Of a stretch of DNA of 40,568 nucleotides, positions 6,491 to 14,822 are shown piece by piece. This stretch comes from an uncultured Clostridia bacterium. GTDB taxonomy: Bacteria; Bacillota; Clostridia; Christensenellales; UBA1242. Below the pieces are notes generated by a model. The model had not been told where the DNA came from, did no database searches, and saw only the letters and a program-made list of their open reading frames with translations. Positions within the stretch are counted from its first letter, which is position 1. Each line of letters starts with the position of its first letter. Where the stretch lies: NCBI GenBank assembly GCA_944372465.1, contig CALVZG010000038.1:1-40568 (forward strand), read 5' to 3'. A program made the position numbers and the translations under genes.

Positions 6491-8350
6491 ATGGAAAAAT
6501 TTGATGCAATAGTTATAGGCGCAGGTCATGCGGGTTGTGAAGCAGCCCTTGCTCTCGCTAGAACAGGAAATAGAACTCTTTTACTTACACTCTCACTTGA
6601 TGCAGTGGCTTTTTTGGCGTGCAACCCTTCTATTGGTGGTACTGCAAAAGGACAACTCGTTTGTGAAATTGATGCTCTTGGTGGAGAAATGGGTGTCAAT
6701 ACCGATAAGACTTTAATACAACTTAGAATGCTAAATAGTGGAAAAGGCCCAGCAGTGCAAAGTTTAAGGGCTCAAGCAGATAAAATTGAATATCATAACC
6801 AAATGAAATTAACAATAGAAAAAACTGCTAATCTCTTTTTAAAACAAGCAGAAGTAATAGATATTGAAGAAACAACTGATAATGAAAAAATTGTTACCAC
6901 TGCAGTTGGAAGCAAATTCATTGCAAAGGTATTAGTATTTGCGACCGGCGTGTATTTAAAAAGTCGTATTATAATTGGTGATTATACAAAAGACTGTGGA
7001 CCAAACGGCTTTTCAAATGCACAAAAACTTTCAGACAGTTTGAAAAAGTTAGGAATTAAACTCTTGCGTTTTAAAACAGGAACTCCTGCTCGTATAAACG
7101 GAAGAAGCATTGATTATTCTCAACTTGAAGTTCAAAAAGGTGAAGAAAATATACAAAATTTTTCTTTTATGACCAAGCATAAGGTTAAAAATAAGGCAGT
7201 TTGTTATCTTACTTACACAAATCTTGAAACGCATAAAATTATTAAAGATAATTTAGATAAAGCACCTGTCTTTTCAGGACTTATTAAAGGGATAGGCCCT
7301 CGTTACTGCCCGTCAATAGAAACTAAAATTGTAAGATTTGCTGATAAAGAACGACATCAACTTTTCCTTGAACCTGAATCTCTTTCAACTCAAGAAGTTT
7401 ATATTCAAGGTTTTTCAACTTCTATGCCTGTTGATATTCAAGAAAAAATGATTCATTCAGTCAAAGGGCTTGAAAATGCTGAAATTATGCGTGATAGTTA
7501 TGCCATTGAATACGATTGCATAGAGCCTACACAACTTTTGCCTACTCTAGAACTTAAAGGTCATCATGGACTTTTCTTCGCAGGACAAATAAATGGTACT
7601 TCAGGCTATGAGGAGGCAGCAGCACAAGGCATAATTGCCGGGATTAATGCCAACCTCTACCTAAAAAATCAAGAACAACTTGTTTTTAAAAGAAGTGATG
7701 GTTATATTGGTGTGCTAATTGATGATATTGTTACGAAAGGTACAAATGAACCTTATAGAATGATGACAAGTCGTGCAGAATATAGATTGTTTTTAAGACA
7801 GGATAATGCAGATTTAAGACTTACAGAAATTGGTAGAAAAGTTGGTCTAGTTGATGACAAAAGATGGAAAATCTTTTTAAAGAAGAAAAAAGACCTTGAA
7901 AAAATATTTGAAATTATAAAAACTAAATTAAAAGTTGAAGAAATTAAAGATTTCTTTATAGAAAATGGAGAAAATACTCCAAAAGAAAGTATGTCTATTA
8001 AGGATATGCTGAAACGAAGCAATATTGATGCATTTAAAATTAACAAAAAATTTCATGTTTTTGATAATTTTTCTTATGAAATAATTAACGAAATGAATAT
8101 AAGCGTCAAATATGAGGGTTATTTAAAACAACAATTAGAAGAAATTGCAAAATTTAAAAAAAATGAGGACACATTAATTCCTAAAAATTTTGATTACAAA
8201 AAATATCATGGGCTTAGACTTGAGGCAATGGAAAAATTACAAGCAATTCGTCCATTAAGTATAGGGCAAGCCTCTAGAATTTCAGGCGTTTCACCATCAG
8301 ATATTGCAGTACTTTCAGTGTTGGTCAAAAAATTTAAACAAGAAAATTAA
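6491..8350 (+). CDS. mnmG: tRNA uridine-5-carboxymethylaminomethyl modification enzyme MnmG (GidA)
   Basis: 619 residues, the normal family length. The FAD-binding Rossmann motif GAGHAGCEAA sits at 10-19, followed by family signatures LACNPSIGGTAKGQL, LNSGKGPAVQSLRAQAD, FKTGTPARI and GQINGTSGYEEAAAQG, and the C-terminal helical domain with RPLSIGQASRISGVSPSD. With MnmE it builds the cmnm5/nm5 group on wobble U34 of tRNAs, using FAD and methylenetetrahydrofolate. Its usual neighbours (mnmE, jag, rsmG) are not here; it stands alone with its own promoter. AAGG lies just upstream of the ATG. Confidence 0.97.
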   Translation: MEKFDAIVIGAGHAGCEAALALARTGNRTLLLTLSLDAVAFLACNPSIGGTAKGQLVCEIDALGGEMGVNTDKTLIQLRMLNSGKGPAVQSLRAQADKIEYHNQMKLTIEKTANLFLKQAEVIDIEETTDNEKIVTTAVGSKFIAKVLVFATGVYLKSRIIIGDYTKDCGPNGFSNAQKLSDSLKKLGIKLLRFKTGTPARINGRSIDYSQLEVQKGEENIQNFSFMTKHKVKNKAVCYLTYTNLETHKIIKDNLDKAPVFSGLIKGIGPRYCPSIETKIVRFADKERHQLFLEPESLSTQEVYIQGFSTSMPVDIQEKMIHSVKGLENAEIMRDSYAIEYDCIEPTQLLPTLELKGHHGLFFAGQINGTSGYEEAAAQGIIAGINANLYLKNQEQLVFKRSDGYIGVLIDDIVTKGTNEPYRMMTSRAEYRLFLRQDNADLRLTEIGRKVGLVDDKRWKIFLKKKKDLEKIFEIIKTKLKVEEIKDFFIENGENTPKESMSIKDMLKRSNIDAFKINKKFHVFDNFSYEIINEMNISVKYEGYLKQQLEEIAKFKKNEDTLIPKNFDYKKYHGLRLEAMEKLQAIRPLSIGQASRISGVSPSDIAVLSVLVKKFKQEN

Positions 8351-8500
8351 AGATAAATATTTTTTAAAAATATAAGATTTAAAGCAAAACTTAAAAGCAA
8401 ATTAAAACATAAAGTTTCGTGATAAAACTTATTAATTACTAGCACTTTTAAAATAATATATCATTAAAAAATAATAAAAATTAACAAACGATAAATTTGG

Positions 8501-8537
8501 AAAACTATTATGAATTTAACAATAATAGTTTTTTTAT
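8501..8537 (+). terminator. Intrinsic terminator, 150 bp downstream of mnmG
   Basis: AAAACTATTAT (8501-8511) and ATAATAGTTTT (8522-8532) form an 11-bp stem followed by a T-run. Confidence 0.75.
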
Positions 8538-8543
8538 TAAAAA

Positions 8544-8568
8544 TAAACTAGCAGAAAAAATGCTAGTC
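8544..8568 (-). terminator. Intrinsic terminator of the lipoprotein gene
   Basis: GACTAGCA / TGCTAGTT stem around a 7-base loop on the minus strand, followed by TATTTTTA, just after the lipoprotein stop at 8573. Back to back with the mnmG-side terminator. Confidence 0.75.
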
Positions 8569-8572
8569 TAAA

Positions 8573-9640
8573 TTAATTTGTTATTTTGAGATTTATAGAT
8601 GAGTTGTCTTTACAAAAAGTAAGTTTTGATAGTTTATATTGGTTAAAACCTACTTCTTCATTACCTTCTTTAGCCTCGTTAACTATTAAAAATTTCATTA
8701 TATTGTTATCTAAGTAATATACAGAAACAAAGTATGAATGATAAGGTGTATATTGAATATCAAACGAACAAAATTTGTTATTTATACTACTCGAAAAGGA
8801 ATAATTGCAACTATATTGCGGTTGTGAATCTGTAACTAAAATTGTTAAATTTTGATAATTTTCTATATTAAGACTTGAAAGGTCAAGATTAATCGTTTCC
8901 TGCCATCTATCTAAATTTATCGTTCCATATTCAACAACTTCTATCTTTTTTATTAATGTTTCGTTTATGTTGATAGATAAATCATCTGACATGACATTTA
9001 TATAAAGATATGTTGTTCCATAATTTATTTTAGATAAGTCAATTGTAAATTCACTGTAATTTGTTTTATTGTTTAAAATATTTTTATGATTTATTACATC
9101 TGAAATCGCTTCATTTGATATAATTTCTTGATTGGTAGAAAAAATAGATACTTGAGGATTAATCAATGAAGTTTTATAAGAAATTTTAAAATTATCTTTA
9201 GCAAATGTTTTATCTTCATCTCTTGATTTTGCAATCTTTTCAGTAGGGTTTTCTAAAGCATAATAAACATTTTCAGTTGATAATATTTCTTTTATTTGTG
9301 ATAGATTGACATCTATAAAAACATCTTTTGCAGGCATAGTGAAAGTGAAAGTATTTTCGTCTTCTTGATTACATAAAACATTATTAGCCAAAACAGCGGA
9401 TATCTCATAGGATAAATCTTTTAAAGTTATTTGCAAAGAAACTTTACTTTTTTCTTTTGCCATTATTTTATCTGCTTCTATTTCAAATAATGTTGATGAT
9501 GGCAGAATTATTGAATATTCGTTTGTATTTTCATTTTGCTCATAATCTGAATGAGTATCTTTTTCACTACATGCACAAAGAGTTATTCCCGAAACAAGTA
9601 CAACGAAAAATAATGCCAAAATCGACAAAAATTTTTTCAT
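8573..9640 (-). CDS. Putative lipoprotein with repeat-like beta domains
   Basis: 355 residues. A lipoprotein signal peptide (MKK, hydrophobic 5-20) ends at LCAC, so Cys24 is the likely lipidated residue and the protein is anchored outside the membrane. A segment ending FTMPAKDVFIDV (100-111) resembles the end of the small beta-fold repeats (FTMPA-x-DV) common in clostridial surface proteins. The remainder is beta-rich and matches no family I recognise. AGGAGA precedes the ATG, with its own promoter at 9660-9687 and its own terminator. No binding or enzymatic function can be assigned. Confidence 0.75.
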   Translation of the reverse strand: MKKFLSILALFFVVLVSGITLCACSEKDTHSDYEQNENTNEYSIILPSSTLFEIEADKIMAKEKSKVSLQITLKDLSYEISAVLANNVLCNQEDENTFTFTMPAKDVFIDVNLSQIKEILSTENVYYALENPTEKIAKSRDEDKTFAKDNFKISYKTSLINPQVSIFSTNQEIISNEAISDVINHKNILNNKTNYSEFTIDLSKINYGTTYLYINVMSDDLSININETLIKKIEVVEYGTINLDRWQETINLDLSSLNIENYQNLTILVTDSQPQYSCNYSFSSSINNKFCSFDIQYTPYHSYFVSVYYLDNNIMKFLIVNEAKEGNEEVGFNQYKLSKLTFCKDNSSINLKITN

Positions 9641-9659
9641 TAGTAAATCTCCTACATTA

Positions 9660-9687
9660 ATTATAATATTTTAAGAAGAAAATTCAA
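9660..9687 (-). promoter_or_regulatory. Promoter of the lipoprotein gene
   Basis: Minus strand TTGAAT (9682-9687), 16 bp, TATAAT (9660-9665). The predicted start near 9653 gives a short leader of about 13 nt. Confidence 0.55.
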
Positions 9688-9741
9688 AATATTTAGATTA
9701 TTTTATATTATTTTATACAAAAATAAACAATTTTGTCTAAT

Positions 9742-10527
9742 TTAAGCAAATTCAACATTAACTCTTGCTTCAACTTTAATAGAACCTATAAGTGAATTAT
9801 CTTCAAAGACTTCATCATAATTTCTATAAAGAGTGCAACATGAATATATATATTCTTCTTTAATACTTTTAATAGAAATATCTTCATTCCCTACAATTTT
9901 AAATGCTTTTGCTTTTGAATTAGCTATTGCCATAAGAAGAACCTCTTGATAGGCCTCGTTAATGTTTGAAAGTTCATAATTTATATCTCTTATACTTGTA
10001 GTCCCGTTTTCTATAATCTTATCTACATACATTTTTAAATCTTTCAAATCATCTACCTCAAAAGTAAATGTTGTAATGGAATAATATCCTATTAAAGTTT
10101 TCCCTGCATTATAATCATAACTAGGATATGATGTAAAACTATCTAAAACTATTGCACTTTCCTCTATTCCTTCATCTTTCAAAATATTTGTAACTTTATC
10201 AAAAATTTCAAAATTATCATCTTTAGATTTTTTCATGTCTAAATCTAAAGTTTCTATTACTGCGGTAATTTTTGCTCGGTCTGGAGTGAATGTTTTTGAA
10301 GCGCTTCCTATAATACAAAGTTCAATATCTTGTAAATTATTTTCTTCTGTGTTATCTTCTGCTTTTATGTTGTCATTGTTGATAAACACCTCATCGTCTT
10401 CATATTCAATCACTTCTTCGGCAAATGTTTTTTCTTCTATTATTTTTGGTTTTAACAAACCATATCCGCCACCAAAAACACCGAGTGATAAAATTAACAT
10501 AAGAATAAAAGATAAAATTTTTTTCAT
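9742..10527 (-). CDS. Secreted or membrane-anchored SIMPL (DUF541) domain protein
   Basis: 261 residues. An N-terminal hydrophobic segment (about 4-26) acts as a signal peptide or anchor. An acidic linker (about 35-66) follows, then a SIMPL/DUF541 domain to the C-terminus: GSASKTFTPDRAKI...DLDMKKSK near its start, YYSITTFTFEVDDLKDL in the middle and the NEAYQEVLLMAIANSKAKAFKI helix near 195-215. SIMPL proteins sit outside the membrane, are often linked to stress or envelope phenotypes, and have no known enzymatic activity. AAGGAGG precedes the ATG. It lies 101 bp upstream of the lipoprotein gene in the same direction. Confidence 0.85.
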   Translation of the reverse strand: MKKILSFILMLILSLGVFGGGYGLLKPKIIEEKTFAEEVIEYEDDEVFINNDNIKAEDNTEENNLQDIELCIIGSASKTFTPDRAKITAVIETLDLDMKKSKDDNFEIFDKVTNILKDEGIEESAIVLDSFTSYPSYDYNAGKTLIGYYSITTFTFEVDDLKDLKMYVDKIIENGTTSIRDINYELSNINEAYQEVLLMAIANSKAKAFKIVGNEDISIKSIKEEYIYSCCTLYRNYDEVFEDNSLIGSIKVEARVNVEFA

Positions 10528-10642
10528 AAATATCCTCCTTAAGTTATAAAGTGAGGAATTTTGTAAAAATTATTTATATTTGACAATAATTGTAAAAATT
10601 TACCAAAAATAGTCAAAATTTTATAAAAAATAAATTGTTTTT

Positions 10643-11179
10643 TTAAATTAAATATTTTATTTTTCTATGTTTCATTATAAAAGAAAATTTAATTGCCATA
10701 CAAACTAAAACTATTATTTCTATTAAATCTAAAATTGCGTTAGTATATGTTAAACTTAAAATGTTATAAACCACAATTATCATGTTAGGAACTATCATCA
10801 TATATCTTGTCAATGATATATCACGCATAAACATTGCCATATTAAACATTTCATATGCTATAATTGCAAGAATATCATAATTACTTTGAAAACATACATT
10901 ACCAGCAAGTAAATAAAGAAAAGAAAACATCACATAGAGAGTTGTTGGAATGTTTTTATCTTTCTTCTCGATAAAATATAAAATGGTAACTCTTAAAGTT
11001 GAAATTAATGTATTTATCCCCCCAACAAAGACTTCTAAAGTCAAAAATGAACTTGCATAAAAAATATTTGCTATTATTTGATAGGCAAGAAACTTTTTCT
11101 TGTTGTCAAATGAATATGACAAGCAAACCAATGCAAGTGCAATTAATCCAAAAATTTGTGATAAAACAAATCTTATCAT
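10643..11179 (-). CDS. YgjV-family inner membrane protein
   Basis: 178 residues, almost wholly hydrophobic, with about six membrane helices. The spacing and motifs (QIFGLIALALVCLSYSFDNKKKFLAYQ at the N-terminus, the GGINTLISTLRV loop) fit the YgjV/Imp-YgjV family, whose function is not known. The start is supported by GAGAGA 5 nt upstream and by the family N-terminus. A stem-loop (11197-11225) lies just ahead of the gene and either ends the preceding transcript or forms part of this gene's 5' leader. Confidence 0.8.
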   Translation of the reverse strand: MIRFVLSQIFGLIALALVCLSYSFDNKKKFLAYQIIANIFYASSFLTLEVFVGGINTLISTLRVTILYFIEKKDKNIPTTLYVMFSFLYLLAGNVCFQSNYDILAIIAYEMFNMAMFMRDISLTRYMMIVPNMIIVVYNILSLTYTNAILDLIEIIVLVCMAIKFSFIMKHRKIKYLI

Positions 11180-11191
11180 ATGTATCTCTCA

Positions 11192-11225
11192 ATAAAAATG
11201 TTGTATGGCTTTTACATACAACATT
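11192..11225 (-). terminator. Stem-loop terminator between the 12277 gene and the YgjV gene
   Basis: On the minus strand, AATGTTGTATG / CATACAACATT (11-bp perfect stem, 7-base loop) is followed by TTTTATT. It lies 45 nt after the stop of the upstream gene. A TATAAT (11223-11228, minus) overlaps its start, so it could also be the beginning of the YgjV leader. Confidence 0.65.
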
Positions 11226-11269
11226 ATATTTAAAAATTAGTTTTTTTGTTATTTTTTGCATTTATATAC

Positions 11270-12277
11270 TTAACCATTATATTCATAGTATGCAAAACCT
11301 AATAAGCCATCATAAAGTCCAACATCTAATGTGTCGCCTATTGACTTTTCATGATAAACATTTGACGGGACTTCAATATCTACTTCTTTACCATCAATAT
11401 TAACTGTTAACAAGAATTGACTTACCTGTCTATATCCATTTTTATAGTTTTTATCCAAAATAACATAACTATCTATTGTTGGAGGTGGCGAAAAAGATGC
11501 GTTGATAATATCTAGACCACACCAACTTATGAAAAAAGCACCGAAAAATGCTATAATTGTAAAACCTACCCTAGTAATGATTTTCGGCGAAATTTTATAA
11601 AATATCTCTTTATATGTTGTGAATAATAATATTACAAAAATAACAAACAATACTAAAGCAGGTATCAATGCCCATGCTATTATCAAGTAATTAAGATAAT
11701 TATGAGATAGCATATCTAAAATAATCAGTAAATATGAAAATAATAATGCAAATAATACTTTTTTATCAAGAACTTTTGATTTGTTTTTAGATTTTCTTTT
11801 AAAGTGTAAAATCATTACAGAAATAATAACGAAATTTAAAATTAAAAAACTAATAAAACGCCAAATATTATAATTAATAATAAATTTTAATAATATAAGC
11901 AAAAACAAACTTGGAAATGTTAAATAAGATTGTAATTTTTCAAGTTTATTTTTATATGTCATAAGATTGTCAACTAGAGAAATAATTAAAAGCAAAATTA
12001 ATATGACGAAAAGTATTATAGATACTATATTATTGTTAAAAATTTTATAGCTATAGTAAGAAATACTTAAAAATCCCAAAATAAAAGCCAATGTCATTAA
12101 AAAAATATAAGTAATTTTAAATGCTTTTTTACTTTTGCTATATTTAACATCAATTTTTTTTAGATTTTTTTTCTTTTGATAAAAATTTGGCCAAAGAAGT
12201 AAATTATAGAGGGAAGTATGAGTATATACTTTTGAAATTTTTAATTTTCTTTTTCTTTTTGTTTTTAAAATGTACAT
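11270..12277 (-). CDS. Polytopic membrane protein of unknown function
   Basis: 335 residues from the chosen start. A basic N-terminus (KTKRKRKLK) is followed by roughly eight membrane segments between residues 55 and 275, then a soluble C-terminal domain of about 65 residues (VILDKNYKNGYRQVSQFLLTV through YHEKSIGDTLDVGLYDG). That tail resembles the small beta domain after membrane helices in DUF3592-like proteins. A 17-codon upstream extension is possible but has no ribosome site, while AAAGGG lies just ahead of this ATG. No enzymatic motif is seen. Neighbouring genes on the same strand are also envelope proteins of unknown role. Confidence 0.65.
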   Translation of the reverse strand: MYILKTKRKRKLKISKVYTHTSLYNLLLWPNFYQKKKNLKKIDVKYSKSKKAFKITYIFLMTLAFILGFLSISYYSYKIFNNNIVSIILFVILILLLIISLVDNLMTYKNKLEKLQSYLTFPSLFLLILLKFIINYNIWRFISFLILNFVIISVMILHFKRKSKNKSKVLDKKVLFALLFSYLLIILDMLSHNYLNYLIIAWALIPALVLFVIFVILLFTTYKEIFYKISPKIITRVGFTIIAFFGAFFISWCGLDIINASFSPPPTIDSYVILDKNYKNGYRQVSQFLLTVNIDGKEVDIEVPSNVYHEKSIGDTLDVGLYDGLLGFAYYEYNG

Positions 12278-12296
12278 AAAAAATCCCTTTAAGATT

Positions 12297-12324
12297 ATTA
12301 TATAACAAATATATATTATTTCAA
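12297..12324 (-). promoter_or_regulatory. Promoter of the 12277 membrane protein gene
   Basis: Minus strand TTGAAA (12319-12324), 16 bp, TATAAT (12297-12302). The predicted leader is about 13 nt and includes the AAAGGG site. Confidence 0.6.
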
Positions 12325-12357
12325 TCAATATACAAAAACATTTTTATGATACTTTTT

Positions 12358-12405
12358 AGTAAAAATAAAAATCAAAATTATTCTCTTTAGAAATAATTTT
12401 GATTT
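12358..12405 (-). terminator. Orphan minus-strand terminator between divergent promoters
   Basis: AAATCAAAATTATT (12370-12383) and AATAATTTTGATTT (12392-12405) form a perfect 14-bp stem with an 8-base loop. On the minus strand it is followed by a T-rich tail (TTATTTTTA). It lies upstream of both divergent genes, so no adjacent minus-strand gene ends here. The first candidate for termination at this site is the restriction endonuclease transcript, which would have to run antisense through the whole methyltransferase gene. Confidence 0.6.
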
Positions 12406-12463
12406 ACATTTAAAAAGCATGAAATGACCATAATTATTTCGCTAATATATTCTTATGTTTTCA

Positions 12464-12492
12464 TTGACTTTTTCACGATATCGTGATAAAGT
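12464..12492 (+). promoter_or_regulatory. Promoter of the DNA methyltransferase gene
   Basis: TTGACT (12464-12469), 17 bp, TAAAGT (12487-12492). The predicted start near 12499 is followed by TAGGAG and the ATG at 12511. The spacer is almost entirely occupied by a perfect palindrome. Confidence 0.6.
12473..12486. promoter_or_regulatory. 14-bp perfect palindrome in the promoter spacer (probable operator)
   Basis: TCACGATATCGTGA is a perfect 14-bp palindrome ending directly before the -10 box and starting 3 bp after the -35 box. A protein bound here would block RNA polymerase. The downstream gene encodes a methyltransferase with its own N-terminal helix-turn-helix, the obvious candidate to bind it. 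The central CGATATCG could alternatively or additionally relate to the methylation target. Confidence 0.6.
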
Positions 12493-12510
12493 TTAAGCAT
12501 AGGAGCGTTT

Positions 12511-13842
12511 ATGAGTGTATCATACAATAAGTTATTTCATTTATTAATTAATAAAAAAATATCACAAAATGAACTTATCAAAAGTGCCGGAATTTCAGCA
12601 AACATCCTTACAAGACTAAAAAGGAATAATTATATATCAATGGAAAGTATAGAAAAAATATGCAATTTTCTTTCATGTACTCCTAATGATATATTTGAAT
12701 ACACCGCTGATACAAGAAGCATGAATGTAATAGATATATTTGCTGGTTGTGGTGGATTGAGTTTGGGATTTGAAATGGCGGGTTTTAATATCCCTCTTGC
12801 AATAGAAAAAGATGAATGGGCAGCCATGACATATGCACACAACCATATTTATACAAAAGTACTTACAGAAGATATAACTCAAATAGACGATTTTAATTGC
12901 CTCCTCAATAAATCTGTAGATATTGATGGTATAATCGGTGGTCCACCATGCCAAGGGTTTTCTTTAAGTGGCAACCGCGATAAAAACGACCCTCGAAACA
13001 GCCTTTTTATGGAATTTGTGCGTTTTGTAAAACATTACAATCCCAAATTTTTTGTTATGGAAAATGTTTCGGGAATATTATCAATGCTTACAAAATCAGG
13101 GGAGTTGGTAAAAGATGTTATTCTTAAAGAATACGATAAGGCCGGTTATAATGTGGGAATATTTCAATTAAATGCTGCCGAATTTGGGGTTCCTCAATCT
13201 CGTATTCGCGTGTTTTTTATAGGTTTGAGAAAAGATATTGAATTTGACAAGAAAAAACTTGAACCCACTGGTTTTTTGTTTGGAGACAAGCAAGTTACAA
13301 TAAATGATGCAATTATGGACTTGCCTCAAATTCATGCAGGAGAAGGTTCGGAAGAATCCCTTTATGATTCCGACCCGACAACTGAATATCAAATATGGGC
13401 AAGAGGAGATAATTTAATTTTACATAATCATGTTGCTATGCGACATACTCCAAGACTAATCGAGCGTTTTAGTCATATAAGTTTTGGAGAATCTGTTGCT
13501 GATGTTGCAGAAGAATATCAACAACGACAACGAGGAAATGCTTCTAAAATAAGCGGAAAAGTATTTTCTCAAAACAATATGAGGCCTTTCCCTAACAAGC
13601 CTTCTCCTACCATTCCTGCAAGTTTCCAAAGCAATTTTGTCCACCCATTTCTTAATCGTAATTATACAGCAAGAGAAGGGGCAAGACTGCAATCTTTTCC
13701 AGATGATTATGTATTTTTAGGAAAAAGAACAACAATGTCATGGGAAAAAAATCTATCTCAATATCAACAAATAGGAAATGCTGTTCCTCCATTACTAGCA
13801 AAAGCTATTGCAGAAAAATTAATACAATATTTCAAAAATTAA
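12511..13842 (+). CDS. DNA cytosine-5 methyltransferase with an N-terminal helix-turn-helix (type II R-M)
   Basis: 443 residues. Residues 1-65 are a Cro/C1-type helix-turn-helix (SQNELIKSAGISANILTRLKR). Residues 72-443 hold the C5-methyltransferase motifs: motif I DIFAGCGGLSLGFE (75-88, SAM binding), motif IV GGPPCQGF with catalytic Cys147, motif VI MENV (183-186), motif VIII QSRIR (229-233), and the motif X region IGNAVPP (421-427). The variable target-recognition region is about 243-375. It transfers methyl from SAM to C5 of cytosine in its target and so protects the host from the convergent nuclease. TAGGAG precedes the ATG. In M.EcoRII and M.SsoII a comparable N-terminal extension represses the enzyme's own gene, and the palindrome in this promoter fits that. 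No separate C-protein gene is seen. Confidence 0.93.
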   Translation: MSVSYNKLFHLLINKKISQNELIKSAGISANILTRLKRNNYISMESIEKICNFLSCTPNDIFEYTADTRSMNVIDIFAGCGGLSLGFEMAGFNIPLAIEKDEWAAMTYAHNHIYTKVLTEDITQIDDFNCLLNKSVDIDGIIGGPPCQGFSLSGNRDKNDPRNSLFMEFVRFVKHYNPKFFVMENVSGILSMLTKSGELVKDVILKEYDKAGYNVGIFQLNAAEFGVPQSRIRVFFIGLRKDIEFDKKKLEPTGFLFGDKQVTINDAIMDLPQIHAGEGSEESLYDSDPTTEYQIWARGDNLILHNHVAMRHTPRLIERFSHISFGESVADVAEEYQQRQRGNASKISGKVFSQNNMRPFPNKPSPTIPASFQSNFVHPFLNRNYTAREGARLQSFPDDYVFLGKRTTMSWEKNLSQYQQIGNAVPPLLAKAIAEKLIQYFKN

Positions 13843-13843
13843 T

Positions 13844-14623
13844 TTATGGATTCAGTAATCTGCCGGGAGTAACAATTGCTGAATAGTTTCCAATTTGGGA
13901 AATAGCTCCATTGATTTCTTCCCAATATTGGAATATTGTTTCAGCATCTATAGGAGAATTTTCATTTTCTCTTAATACAAAAATTTCATTTAATACTGAA
14001 TCCTGTCTTGCAGCTATAATATGTTCGTCTGCTAAATTTTTATGCCCCATAAGTACATAAGTTCGCGAATTTGGAGAAGCACTTTTAATAGCTTTACTGG
14101 AAGACTTTACCTCTCCAAACATTGTAGCATCTAAATATGTTTTGACTTCTACAGATACTACAGGAATAATAAGGTCCATTGATTTTTCATTGTTTATTTT
14201 TATGTTTACTTTTTTCCCTATGCAAAAATCAACATCTTTTTTTAGGACTTCAATATTGTACTTCCCATCAATTTTTAATCCTGCATATATGCCCTTATTA
14301 AATATATCTAATTGATTAGATGCAATAGGTTCCAAATCTTTAAATAAATATACACTAATTTCCTCAAGAAAAGTTGAAGCAAATTTTGATTGTGATGATA
14401 TATTGTACTTCTTTGAAAAACTAGACAATTCATCATAATAATTGTTAAAAAGTTCTGTTGCTTTTTCAAACGAGCCAAAATTGTCTTTGGTAAATTTCAA
14501 TTTCTCTATGGCTTTTCTCATCGGCAAATATGTATTATTATAAAAATCTTTTATTTGAGATGCCTTGTTTTTATAATTAATTCTAATTTTCGTTTTTAAA
14601 TTATTTTCATGAATATATATCAT
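13844..14623 (-). CDS. Type II restriction endonuclease, Bpu10I-like
   Basis: 259 residues. A PD-(D/E)xK nuclease core is visible: D130/D132 in KKDVDFCIGKK, then E159-V-K161 in PVVSVEVKTYLD. The VEVKTYLDATM pattern and overall length resemble the Bpu10I family, recognised here from memory. Tail-to-tail pairing with a cytosine-5 methyltransferase, with one base between the two stop codons, supports a restriction role independently of the family call. The target site cannot be deduced. AAGGAGAGG precedes the ATG. No copy of the methyltransferase operator palindrome is visible upstream, so the two genes may not share the same control. Bpu10I itself uses two different subunits, but only one nuclease gene is present. 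Confidence 0.8.
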   Translation of the reverse strand: MIYIHENNLKTKIRINYKNKASQIKDFYNNTYLPMRKAIEKLKFTKDNFGSFEKATELFNNYYDELSSFSKKYNISSQSKFASTFLEEISVYLFKDLEPIASNQLDIFNKGIYAGLKIDGKYNIEVLKKDVDFCIGKKVNIKINNEKSMDLIIPVVSVEVKTYLDATMFGEVKSSSKAIKSASPNSRTYVLMGHKNLADEHIIAARQDSVLNEIFVLRENENSPIDAETIFQYWEEINGAISQIGNYSAIVTPGRLLNP

Positions 14624-14705
14624 AAACCTCTCCTTTTTGATATTTAGTTTATAAAAGAAAACAAATCATAGTTTTTAGTTTCTGCATTTATCTAAAATCT
14701 CTATT

Positions 14706-14789
14706 TGGTGCGGAAGATGGGATTTGAACCCACACGATTTTACTCACAAGCATCTGAAACTTGCGCGTCTGCCATTCCGCCACTTCCGC
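14706..14789 (-). tRNA. tRNA-Leu (anticodon CAG)
   Basis: On the minus strand, a class II tRNA from GCGGAAGTGG to CCGCACCA. The acceptor stem GCGGAAG pairs with CTTCCGC, the T-arm is GGGTTCAAATCCC, a long variable arm is present, and the anticodon loop TTCAGAT gives CAG (leucine CUG codons). CCA is encoded. Its 3' end faces the restriction-modification genes. Confidence 0.95.
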
Positions 14790-14822
14790 TAAACGCACCC
14801 TCTTTTAAGTGTATTTAGTTAT

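Noticed and set aside
12473-12486. Palindrome as a mobile-element or R-M target scar only
   Set aside because: Its exact fit between the -35 and -10 boxes makes an operator the better explanation, though the two are not exclusive.
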